The translations under genes and the position numbers were made by a program. Shown here one piece after another: positions 25,028 through 33,801 of a stretch of DNA of 64,000 bases. The stretch lies in NCBI RefSeq assembly GCF_023016265.1, contig NZ_CP095412.1, positions 1,984,001-2,048,000 on the forward strand, in the 5' to 3' direction. Under the pieces are notes generated by a model, which was given only the letters and a program-made list of their open reading frames with translations, was not told where the DNA came from and did no database searches. Source of the DNA: Blastococcus sp. PRF04-17 (lineage in GTDB: Bacteria; Actinomycetota; Actinomycetes; Mycobacteriales; Geodermatophilaceae). Each line of letters begins with the position of its first letter. Within the stretch, counting starts at the first letter, position 1.

Positions 25028-26007
25028 CGGAGCGGCGGGCCGACCTGGTCCTGGAGGGCGGCGGGGTGAAGGGCCTGGGGACGGCGGGCGCCGTCATGGG
25101 CCTGCTCGACGAGGGCTGGACCTTCCCGCGCGTGGCCGGCACGTCGGTGGGCGCGCTGGCCGCGGCGTTCGCCGCGGCCGGCGCCGATTCGGCGACCCTC
25201 CGCGACGTCCTGGGCCGGCTCGACCTGCGCCGCATCCCCGACCGGCGGGTGCCGGTGCCGCTGCTCGGTGAAGGCCTGTCGCTGGTGGCCGGTCGGGGCG
25301 CCTACGCCGGCGACTGGATCCGCGAGTGGCTGCTGCGCGAGCTGGACCGGCTCGGCGTCCGCACCTTCGCCGACCTGCGCCGCGACGACCCCGGCGCCGA
25401 CCCGGCCCTGGCCACGCCCGACCACCGCTACTCGCTCGTCGTCATGGCCACCGACGTCACCCATGGCCGGCTGCTGCGGCTGCCCTGGGACTACGTCGGC
25501 TTCGGGCTCGACCCGGACGAACAGCTGGTCGCCGACGCGGTGCGCATGTCGCTGTCGATCCCGTTCTACTTCCGGCCCTGCGAGCTGCGCAACGCCGGGA
25601 CCGGCGAGGTGGCCACGATCGTCGACGGCGGTGTGCTGTCCAACTTCCCCATCGAGATCTTCGACCGCACGGACGGCGTGCCGCCGAGGTGGCCGACCTT
25701 CGGCGTCCGCCTGCTGCCCGATCTGCCGGCCGGTCTGGGGGACGTCGTCCCGTTCTTCGGCGTCCCGATGCTGCCCACCGTCCGCCTGCTCGAGCAGGTC
25801 GTGGTGACGGCGATCGTGGGCCGCGACCAGACCCATCTGGAGCGGCCCGGCGTGCGGGAACGGACGATGACCGTCGACACGGCCGGTACCGCGATCACCG
25901 AGTTCGGCATCGGCGCCGAGGAACGCCGGCGGCTGGTCGAGGAGGGCAGTCGGACCGCCCGCGACTTCCTCGGGCGGTGGCCCGGCACGGCGGCGACGGC
26001 CCCCTGA
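25024..26007 (+). CDS. Patatin-like phospholipase
   Basis: A 327-residue patatin-family hydrolase. The oxyanion motif is GGGVKG (12-17), the nucleophile elbow GTSVG (39-43, Ser41), and the catalytic Asp lies in IVDGGVLSNFP (about residue 201). It is longer than the patatin at 12828-13679 and not a close copy; its insert around residues 95-170 is typical of the ExoU/RssA-like branch. ATG 25024 overlaps the TPR gene stop. No secretion signal is seen. Confidence 0.87.
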   Translation: MTERRADLVLEGGGVKGLGTAGAVMGLLDEGWTFPRVAGTSVGALAAAFAAAGADSATLRDVLGRLDLRRIPDRRVPVPLLGEGLSLVAGRGAYAGDWIREWLLRELDRLGVRTFADLRRDDPGADPALATPDHRYSLVVMATDVTHGRLLRLPWDYVGFGLDPDEQLVADAVRMSLSIPFYFRPCELRNAGTGEVATIVDGGVLSNFPIEIFDRTDGVPPRWPTFGVRLLPDLPAGLGDVVPFFGVPMLPTVRLLEQVVVTAIVGRDQTHLERPGVRERTMTVDTAGTAITEFGIGAEERRRLVEEGSRTARDFLGRWPGTAATAP

Positions 26008-26013
26008 GAACCG

Positions 26014-27533
26014 TCAGCGCTCGCGGCGGACCCACGTCCTCGTGACCTCGCCCCGCCCCCGGAGCTCGACCTCGCCGTCCTCGACCCAGTGCTCGCGCTC
26101 GGCGGGCTCGGCGGCCATGACGGTGGCCTCGCTGGCCACCGCCCGGCCCGGGTGGTCCTTGGCCAGCTCGGTCAGGCGGGCGGCCTCGTTCACGGGGTCA
26201 CCGATGACGGTGTACTCCAGGCGGCTGGCCGCGCCCACCTGGCCGGCCCACACCCGACCGCACACCACGCCGACGCCGACGTCGACCTCGCCGGCGCTGC
26301 GCACGGCGTCGCAGATCCGCCGCGCGGAACGGAGCGCGGCCCCGGCGGGGTCGGGGTGGTCGGTGGGCGCCCCGAAGACGCACAGCGCGGCGTCGCCCTC
26401 GAACTTGTTGACCAGCCCCCGGCCTCCTCGACGGTGGCGACGACCACCTCGAAGAACCGGTTGAGCAGACCGGCCATCTCGGCGGGTCCGGTCCGCCGGA
26501 CCAGCGACGTGGACCCCACGACGTCGACGAACAGGGCGGCGACCGTGCGCTCCTCGCCGGCCAGCGAGACCCCGGTGTCGAGTGCCTGCTGGGCGACCGT
26601 CGTCCCCACGTGCCGGCCGAACAGGTCGCGCAGCCGCTCCCGCTCGGCGAGGCCGGCCGCCATGGTGTTGACGCCCTCCTGCAGCAGGCCGATCTCGCCG
26701 GCGTCGTCCACGACGACGCGGACCTCGTAGTCGCCCTCGCCGACTCGACGGACCGCCTCGCGCAGGTCGCGCAACGGCTGACCCACGGCGCGCGCGGTCA
26801 GCAGCGTGGCCAGGCCGCCGACGGCCAGGGCGACGAGGACGAGGAACACCACGGCCCCCTCGCCGGGCCCGTCGGGGTTGCTGGGGTCGAGGAACAGCAG
26901 GACGACGCCGAGCATGGGCACCGCACTGGTCAGCCCCCAGGTCAGCAGCAGCCGGGGGCGCACGCCGAGCACGAGCGCGCCGGCCGGCGGGTGGGCGGCG
27001 AGCGCGGTCGCGGTGACCGTCCGGGCGGCGCGGGCGACCAGCAGGTAGGTGACACCGGCGGTGGCCAGACCACCGAGCAGGGTCGCCACGGCCACGCGCA
27101 GCCCGACCCTGGCGTCGGGGAAGGCCACCGCGGCGACCACGCCGATGACCAGGGCGCCGAGCAGCCAGACGGCACCGGCGATGAACGCGGTGTCCAGCGG
27201 CAGCCGGAGCACCTGCCCCGCCTCGTCGCTGGTGGGGGCGCGGCCGGCCACCAGCCACCGGTTCGTGGTGCGCTGCCGACGGAGCCCGACCACGGTGGCC
27301 ACGGGCAGCGCTCCCGCAAGGTAGGCCGCCACGGCGTAGAGCACCGGCGTCCGGCCGTCGTCCCCTCCGCCGTCCTCGACGCCGATGAGCAGCATGGCGA
27401 CCGTCGCGACGCCGACGAGGTTCGCGACGAGGACGAGCAGGACGATCGCCGGGACGGCGCTGCGGCCGCTGGGCGCCCAGTAGGTCCACGGCTCGCTCCG
27501 GCGGACCGTGGCGGGGCCGTCGGGGCTGGTCAC
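26014..27533 (-). CDS. Membrane class III adenylyl cyclase with HAMP domain (apparent frameshift)
   Basis: A roughly 505-residue protein when joined. Six membrane segments fill residues 20-245, a HAMP domain follows (LTARAVGQPLRDLREAVRRV), then a class III cyclase domain beginning TVAALFVDVVGSTSLVRR with the first metal-binding Asp, and later NKFEGDAALCVFGAP with the second. The frame breaks at about 26418 in a G run; one extra G joins EEAGG to LVNKFEGD. The architecture matches mycobacterial Rv1318c-type cyclases. The start is GTG 27533. It makes cAMP if active. Confidence 0.82.
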
Positions 27534-27596
27534 GCATCGATGATCGCGGAGCGGTCGCCCGGCCGCCCCTCCGGTCCCCCAGCCGGGCGACCCCCG

Positions 27597-28043
27597 TCAG
27601 CGCTGCTCGAGGAGCGTCCGCAGGGTGGCGAGGTCCTTGTGGTTGGCCCGGCGCATCGCCGCGGCCATGACCGGCGCGGCGATGCCGGCGAAGCCGCTCG
27701 GCCGACCTCGGTTGCGCAGCGTCATGCGGGTGGTCCCCGCATCCAGTGCCTGCCAGGTGTAGGTGGTCTCCATCGGGAACGGACCCTGCGCCGTCCGCAT
27801 CACCAGTCGCTCGCCGGGCACCAGCTCGGTGATCTCGTAGGTGTAGGCGAGACGGCGCCCGAGGAAGGTCGCGACGAACGCCATGCGGGAGCCGACGGCG
27901 AGCGGCGGCGGGGTCTCCTGCTCGACCGAGGCGATGTTGACGTACCACTCGGGCGCGTGGGTCGGGTCGCTCGCGTAGGCGGCGACCTCCGCGACGGGAC
28001 GCCGGATGACCGTCTCGGTCACCACGTCGACGTCCCTGGGCAT
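27597..28043 (-). CDS. SRPBCC (START-like) family protein
   Basis: A 148-residue protein with the SRPBCC pattern: TVIRRPVAEVAAYASDPTH at the start, PEWYVNIASVE, central strands, and a long C-terminal helix (PVMAAAMRRANHKDLATLRT). These proteins bind lipophilic ligands in a deep pocket. ATG 28043 has GGAGG five bases upstream; the ATG just before it is too close to that site. It stands between the cyclase and a LysM gene. Its ligand is unknown. Confidence 0.82.
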   Translation of the reverse strand: MPRDVDVVTETVIRRPVAEVAAYASDPTHAPEWYVNIASVEQETPPPLAVGSRMAFVATFLGRRLAYTYEITELVPGERLVMRTAQGPFPMETTYTWQALDAGTTRMTLRNRGRPSGFAGIAAPVMAAAMRRANHKDLATLRTLLEQR

Positions 28044-28062
28044 CATGACCTCCACCGGCGCG

Positions 28063-28380
28063 TCAGAGGGGGACGCGCAGCACCTGCCCCACCCTGGATC
28101 TCGTCAGGGTCACGCAGCCGACTCGCCACCGCGATCTTCTGCGGTGGAGCCGGTGTCCCGAGCGATCGCCGAGACGGTGTCGCCGCGCACGACCTGGTGC
28201 AGCTGGTAGCCCTGCGTCCCGCCGATGACCGCGATCGCGACCGAGGCGACGTCGAGGCCCGGGTCCCCGTCGCCCGAGGGGTCGTCGCCGAAGAGCTCGA
28301 ACGACTCGAGCAGCCCCATCCAGCCGGCCGACCACGTCCCAGCCCAGCGGCTGTCGGAGGGCGCTGCCGTACACGTCCAT
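28063..28380 (-). pseudogene. Frame-broken LysM-domain protein
   Basis: ATG 28380, with GGGGGAAGCG upstream, opens MDVYGSALRQPLGWDVVGRL. The coding sense then moves between frames near 28314, 28137 and 28100: the second part gives LESFELFGDDPSGDGDPGL and HQVVRGDTVSAIARDTGST, the start of a LysM peptidoglycan-binding domain; the third gives KIAVASRLRDPDEIQ; the last VGQVLRVPL and stop at 28063. Read together these make one 106-residue LysM protein of the kind often found next to BON-domain proteins. Three breaks in 320 bp are more than in any other gene here, so real decay is possible, though run-length errors would also explain it. Confidence 0.6.
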
Positions 28381-28539
28381 CGCTTCCCCCTGCCCGGACG
28401 GCTCGTTGGTCCAGGAGGGTCCTCCGCCGGCGGCGGGGGGACAAGGCGCTCGGTCCCGCGGTGTACGAGCCCCGGCACCATCACCGACACGACGTCCAGG
28501 GCGAGCACACGGACTGCTCGACCGGTCACCCGGTGGACG

Positions 28540-28677
28540 TCAGAGATCCGGGCGGCGCAGGTTCTCGGCGCGGCCCTCGACGGCGCCGTGGCGCATCAGG
28601 CTGGCGACGGCCAGGGCGAGACCGCCCCAGATCACGACCATCGCCACGAGCATCATCACGATCGCGCTCGCACTCAT
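28540..28677 (-). CDS. Small subunit of an NSS amino-acid transporter (MetS-like)
   Basis: A 45-residue protein with one membrane helix ([20 protein letters not shown] onwards) and a short charged tail. Its ATG at 28677 overlaps the stop of the NSS symporter (ATGA). This size and pairing match MetS, the small partner required by the MetP methionine/alanine importer of Corynebacterium. It should sit in the membrane with the symporter. Genes this short are often missed in annotation. Confidence 0.8.
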   Translation of the reverse strand: MSASAIVMMLVAMVVIWGGLALAVASLMRHGAVEGRAENLRRPDL

Positions 28678-30253
28678 CGGTTTCCTCCCGCCTGCAGCGG
28701 CGTCGCCGGATCCGAGCCGGGTGGTGGCCCGTCCAGGTGTGTGCCGGCCCGCCACGGCAGGCGGGCCAGCAGAAAGCCGATCACCGGCAGCGCCACGACC
28801 ATCAGCCAGCCGAAGGTCAGCAGGAGCCAGGTGGGGTAGTCCCCGTACGGCGCGTCGAGATCGTCCTTCAGCGCGAGGACGAGCACGATCGCCAGGCCCA
28901 CCGGGGCGACGACGCTGGTCAGCAGCCGCCAGCCGGTGCCGACCCGGGGCCGCCGTGGACGTTCAGGTGAGCGCTGAGGCCGGTCAAGGCCCGGACCACC
29001 CACGCGACCACCAGCATGCTGAGCAGCGCCACGACCAGGATGCCGTACTGGTTGACGAAGTGGTCGACGACGTCGAGCACGTAGATGCCGCTCGTCGTGC
29101 TGAAGAGCACGAGGCTGAGCACCGCCGCGGGGACGCCGACCGCCAGGGTGGCGGTGAGCCGGCTGGTGTCGAGCTTGTCCCGGACCGCGGAGATCACCAC
29201 CTCGATCACGCTGATCAGCGACGTGATGCCGGCGATGACCAGCGACCCGAAGAACAGGACGCCGATGAGGGCGCCGCCCGGGGCCTCGCTGATGATCGTC
29301 GGGAAGGCGATGAAGGCCAGCCCGATCCCGCCGCTGGCGACCTCGCCGACCGCGACCCCGCCGGCCTGGGCCATGAAGCCGAGGGCGGCGAACACCCCGA
29401 TGCCGGCGAGCAGTTCGAAGCCGGAGTTCGAGAACCCCACGACGAGTCCGGAGCCGACCATGTCCTCGCGACGGCGGACGTAGGAGGCATAGGTGATCAT
29501 GATCCCGAAGCCGATCGACAGCGAGAAGAAGATCTGGCCGAAGGCTGCGGCCCAGACCGATGCCTCGCCGAGTGCCCCCCAGTCGGGCGTGAACAGCGCG
29601 TCGAGCCCGGCGCCGGCGCCGGGCAGCAGCAGGGCCCGCACGACGAGGGCGACGAAGGTCAGGACCAGCACCGGGATGAAGATCAGCGAGGTCATCCCGA
29701 TCCCCCGCTGCACGCCGAGGGCCATGATCACCAGGACCGCCACCCAGACCAGCGCGAGCGGCACGAGCACCCCGGGCACCACGTTGGCGGCGACCTCGAC
29801 GTCCCCGGCCTGGAGGAATTCGCCGAAGAAGAACGCCTCGGGGTCGGAGCCCCACGCCTGGTCCAGCGAGAAGAACGTGTAGCGCAGGGCCCAGGCCAGC
29901 ACCGCGGCGTAGTAGACGGCGATGACGAAGCAGATCGCGACCTGCCACCAGCCGAACCCCTCGGTGCCGCGGCGCAGCCGGGCGAACGAGAGCGGCGCGG
30001 ATCCGCGGTGGCGGTGGCCGATCGCGTAGTCGAGCAGCAGGAAGGGGATGCCGGCGGTCAGCAGCGCGACCAGATAGGGCAGCAGGAAGGCACCGCCGCC
30101 GTTCTCGTAGGCGACGTAGGGGAACCGCCAGATGTTGCCGAGCCCGACGGCCGAGCCGATCGCCGCCAGGATGAAGACCTTGCGGTTGCTGAAGGCGCCG
30201 CGACGCTGCTGCTCGTCGGCCTGCTCTGGGGCACTCCCCGCCGTGGTGCTCAT
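28674..30253 (-). CDS. NSS-family sodium-dependent amino-acid transporter (apparent frameshift)
   Basis: A roughly 525-residue symporter of the LeuT/MetP family. The first helix has the unwound sodium-binding motif ([20 protein letters not shown]), and about eleven to twelve membrane helices follow. ATG 30253 has an AGGAGG-like site. The frame breaks near 28947 in CCCCGGG: HLNVHGG must be joined to [17 protein letters not shown], which carries the final helices. With the 45-residue partner immediately downstream, import of methionine or alanine is a reasonable guess. Confidence 0.85.
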
Positions 30254-30672
30254 GCGACCTCCTGTGTCCTGATCCGCCGAGCGCGCGAGCGACGTCGAGC
30301 GTCGTCCACGGCGCGTCGATGCAGAAAGGATGTCAGGACTGGCGTCCTTCGGCTGCCGGAAGGCCGGAACGCGCCAGAGCCCCGGCAGGACGTCGTCCTG
30401 CCGGGGCTCTGGCCCAGGGGTGGGATCTTGGCGAAAAGAGAAACCGCAGGTCAGAACATTGGATGCGGCATACGACTCTGGGCTTGCACACGAAATGCCG
30501 GAAGTTTGCACACGTCGCTACCTGGTCGTCGGTTGCCCGTCGCCGCTGGCGGCCACTGGCATGTGCGACGCGGTGTTGACCCCTTCCACCGGCCCATCCG
30601 GGAGGGGGCTCTCCCCAGCAAATCCGGTGAGCGCCGGCTAACGACCGGATCGGCGTGTCGCCCTGAACGTGG
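30254..30672. other. Intergenic, island boundary region
   Basis: No gene. It holds a 20-bp perfect hairpin (30373-30413), then a stretch at about 30435-30520 that is visibly less GC-rich than its surroundings, with TTGCACACG repeated at 30484-30492 and 30506-30514. No tRNA could be recognised. It separates chromosome-like genes from the accessory region to the right. Confidence 0.45.
30373..30413. terminator. 20-bp perfect stem-loop
   Basis: GCCAGAGCCCCGGCAGGACG (30373-30392) and its exact complement (30394-30413) are separated by a single T, so the folded hairpin would open a few pairs for its loop. It lies downstream of the DUF3800 gene on the minus strand and upstream of the symporter. 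Confidence 0.55.
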
Positions 30673-31485
30673 TCAGCTGGTGCGACTGGTGCAGGGCGGA
30701 CACGGACACGCCCCGAACTTCGGGGTCACATGGATGACGCCGCTCATCTCATTTCGATCGTTCGTGTCCACCAGCTGCCACAGCGCCGTCGAGTGCGCGT
30801 CGTCGGTCCTCGGCTGGTAATGCCGCCACAAGGCGTAAGCAACGAGGTCTGCCGCCTGGATGACCCGACTGGCTCGGCTGTCGGTGAACACCGGCACCTG
30901 GATCAGAGCATCCAGGCGGGCACCGCTGCGCTGCCAGACGGCGGCCTGGTCCTGGATTCTGCGCTCGTGCTCGATCCGACGGTCATGCAGAACCATTCCG
31001 CGCTGCTCAACCGGGGCCGCCTTGTTGATGCGACGCAGCATCTCGTCGAACCGGTGGAGCACGTGGTCGTATGCCTTCGCCTCCGCCTTCGTGACCCCTC
31101 CGTACCGCTTGTGGCCGCGGTCGATCACCGCTCCGAGGAGCCGCAGCGGGTACGCCGGGTCAGCGGGCTCGAAGGTGGCCAGGGCGGCGTACACGTCCTC
31201 CAAGACGGCGAGGCGGACCGACGCGTCGACGGTAAGCCACTCGCTGGGGCGCTTAGCGGGATAGCGGCCCCGCGCCGGCTTGCCGCGCGACGGCGTCTTC
31301 AGGTCTGTCGCGTGCACTTCGTGCATGTGCGGATCAAGGCGCAACGGCACGAGGTGCTTCGCCACGACGGCGTGCAGCGCCCGCTCCAGGGGACGGACGT
31401 CGGCCTCGTGAACGGCGAGTCCGGCGAGCAGAAGCACCGGCGCCTCGTTGTGCGTCCCGGACTCGTCCAGGGCGAGCAAGTACAC
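30673..31485 (-). CDS. DUF3800 domain protein
   Basis: A 270-residue protein of the DUF3800 family, predicted to adopt an RNase H-like fold. The start has the family motif LLALDESGTH with a conserved Asp, a His-rich middle (DPHMHEVHATDLK) and the C-terminal Asp helix (RVIQAADLVAYALWRHY). GTG 31485 was chosen because GGAGGA lies ten bases upstream and the conserved motif begins immediately. Members are frequent in mobile and defence regions, but the biochemical role is not established. Confidence 0.8.
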   Translation of the reverse strand: MYLLALDESGTHNEAPVLLLAGLAVHEADVRPLERALHAVVAKHLVPLRLDPHMHEVHATDLKTPSRGKPARGRYPAKRPSEWLTVDASVRLAVLEDVYAALATFEPADPAYPLRLLGAVIDRGHKRYGGVTKAEAKAYDHVLHRFDEMLRRINKAAPVEQRGMVLHDRRIEHERRIQDQAAVWQRSGARLDALIQVPVFTDSRASRVIQAADLVAYALWRHYQPRTDDAHSTALWQLVDTNDRNEMSGVIHVTPKFGACPCPPCTSRTS

Positions 31486-31510
31486 GCCGGGCCATCCTCC
31501 TGTCAGCGGC

Positions 31511-31542
31511 GGAGGCGCCCACCCAGCTGGGAGGGCGCCTCC
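31511..31542. terminator. Stem-loop downstream of the OLD nuclease gene
   Basis: GGAGGCGCCC (31511-31520) pairs with GGGCGCCTCC (31533-31542) around a 12-base loop, in the gap between the OLD gene stop (31682) and the DUF3800 start (31485), both on the minus strand. Confidence 0.5.
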
Positions 31543-31573
31543 ACTTCCGGCCAGCTGGCCGGCTCCCCGGGCC

Positions 31574-31627
31574 GGTTCCCGCATACGCAGTCCCGGCTCC
31601 GGGTGACGGTTCCCGCATGCGCAGTCC
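31574..31627. repeat. Two 20-bp direct repeats
   Basis: GGTTCCCGCATACGCAGTCC (31574-31593) recurs with one change (G for A) at 31608-31627; the repeat unit, including the following bases, is 34 bp. It lies 3' of the OLD nuclease gene and could be a local duplication or a protein binding site. Confidence 0.55.
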
Positions 31628-31681
31628 GTCACGAGCGAGAGTAGCGGTCCCCGACGACGATTTCAGCCAGGGCCGCCGCCG

Positions 31682-33614
31682 TCAGCCCTTTACGGTGAGG
31701 TGGGTCACGGCCTCGACGATCCGGTCCAGCGTCTCGGAGCGCTTGCCGGCACGGTACAGCTCGATCATGGCGGTCCGGACCATGTGTCCGTTCTTGTCCG
31801 TCGACTCCGGCAGACCCATCGACCGCGCGGTCCGCGAATAGGCATCGCGCACAGTTTGATCGCCGACCTCGTCGTTCAGCACGGCGCGCAGCGTCGGCTT
31901 TGCCGCGGCCCACCTGGCTTCGACGGTTGTCAACGGTCGTTCCTCGTCCGGACCGCCGGCCAACTTCGCGAGCATCCCGTTGAGCCGCAGGGCTCCAGGG
32001 TCGCTCACCTGGCCACTCGGCTTCTCGTCGGTGTCGAACACCACGTACTCCGGCACACCCAGCGCGCGGACGACCTCAGCCGCCAGTAGCAGGTTGGACT
32101 TGCCCTGCACAGCGACAAGGGCGATCCCGGCGGCGGCGAGATCCACCCCGGCGGCCATCGCGGCGCCGTCGATCAGCCCGAGGTCTTCGTCGCCCTCCAA
32201 GAGCACCACCGCTTCGGCGAACAGTCCTTCCGACAGCCTGGACCCGAGCAGCGCGGGCAGCTGGGCGGCGACCCGCTCGGCGGTCCAGCGCTGTCCGCTT
32301 CCCTGACGGGCCGCCTCGAGCCGCTCAGCGATCGCCGGGAGGGAAGCGGTGAACGCCCGGGTACAAGCCGCAGGACCTCCCTCGCCGCCTGTCGGGCAGA
32401 GCCGCAGCAGCCGCGCGGAAGGGACGTCGTCCACCGACACGAAGAATGGACTGTGGGTGGTGTACACGACTTGGGTTGACCGAGCGGGGTCTCGCGCAAG
32501 ATCTGCAAGAACCCGGGCGACGTACCTGGCGCGGACTGGGTGCTGGTAGACCTCGGGTTCCTCGATTACCAGCAGGAGCCCTGGCTGGTCCGTGCTGACC
32601 TCCCGCGCCGGGCGTCGAGGAGAGCACGGAGCAGGGAGAAGACATACGCGCGCTGCACTCCGTGCCCCTGCCGCCCGATGTCGGCTTCGTGGCCCGACTC
32701 GACGATGCGGGCGCGGACGGGGGGCGGCGCCAGCGCCGGAACTCGCGGGTGCCAGGCCAGGGTCACCTGGGTGCCCGGTGCGAACGCGTTGATCTGCTCG
32801 GTGATGCTGGCGGACAACTCCTGAAGGCGGGGTCCCGCGCGCTCTGCGAGAATCTGCTCGTACGCCCGCGCGGTCTGCTCGGACAGCCCCGCGAGATCGC
32901 CATCGAGGTCGAGACCGGAGCGGACGGTGATCTCGACCAGCCGGCCGAGGGTGCTTCCCTTGCCGTCCGAGGCGTCATCGGCGGCGTCGCGCATCGCCGG
33001 GAGGACCAGCAGTTCCAGCATCCTGCTGAGGTCCCAGTCGCCGCCGCCGCCGAAGCGCAAAGTGGAGTCCGGCGCCATCTGGGTCGCGGCCTCCGGGTGG
33101 TCCCGTTCGAACGCGTCCAGCGCCTCCAGGGCTGCCTGCTTGTTGCTGTAGAGAGGCAGCCCGTCGCCCACCTCCACGCGTGCTTCGCCGTACAGCTCCT
33201 TGAGCCTCGCGGCCGGCACGCCGGAGGCCACGGCCGCACGCACCCCGGCGATGGCGGCACCTGCGCGCGCTCGCAGGACCAGCGCACCACCGCACGGCCA
33301 TCAGGGCCTAGCACGCGGGACCGGGTGACCTTGAGGGTGCCGTCCGGGGACAGCCACGGCCGCAGCCGCTCCGCCCACTCCGCCGGCAGGTCGGTCAAGA
33401 CGCCGGTGACGGACACCTCCGGATCGGCGATCCCGTCCGTGACGTCGTCGTCATCGAGGTCCACCTCGCCGAAGAGAAACTGCAACGCGCGAACAGTGCT
33501 CGACTTGCCCGCACCGTTCGCGCCAATGAGCGCGGTCAGGGGTTCGAACGACAACTCGAGCCCATCCAGACACCTCAGCCCTCGAACCGAGATCGCTGCC
33601 AGTCGAGCTGCCAC
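31682..33614 (-). CDS. OLD-family ATP-dependent endonuclease (two apparent frameshifts)
   Basis: A roughly 640-residue protein when joined. The N-terminus is an ABC/SMC-like ATPase with Walker A GANGAGKSS (31-39); Walker B (LLLVIEEPEVYQHP) and the switch His (YTTHSPFFV) come about 300 residues later. A TOPRIM nuclease follows (VVLLEGDEDLGLI, then VVFDTDEKP). The frame breaks near 33262 and again near 32605; a one-base change at each joins the conserved blocks. This is the architecture of OLD proteins, the nuclease of phage P2 and GajA. No UvrD-like helicase (GajB) lies next to it, so it appears to be a stand-alone OLD. Its place among other defence-type genes supports an anti-phage role. Confidence 0.8.
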
Positions 33615-33801
33615 ACGCGTCCCTTCCTAGACGTCGGCCCGAGGATGCCACGGCGCGCTGACAGAAACTGCACCGTGAGCGGGTGCGGACGGCCGGAGTG
33701 ACCGGCCGCGGCCGGATCCGCAACAGCCACGCTCGGAGCCCTCGCCCGAGGCCTCAGTCGCAGAGCGGAGTGATGTCAGCACCGTCTGCGACCATTCGAC
33801 G

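Noticed and set aside
30441-30530. Possible tRNA or attachment site at the island boundary
   Set aside because: No cloverleaf arms or TTC loop could be fitted, and no repeat copy was found at the far side of the island.
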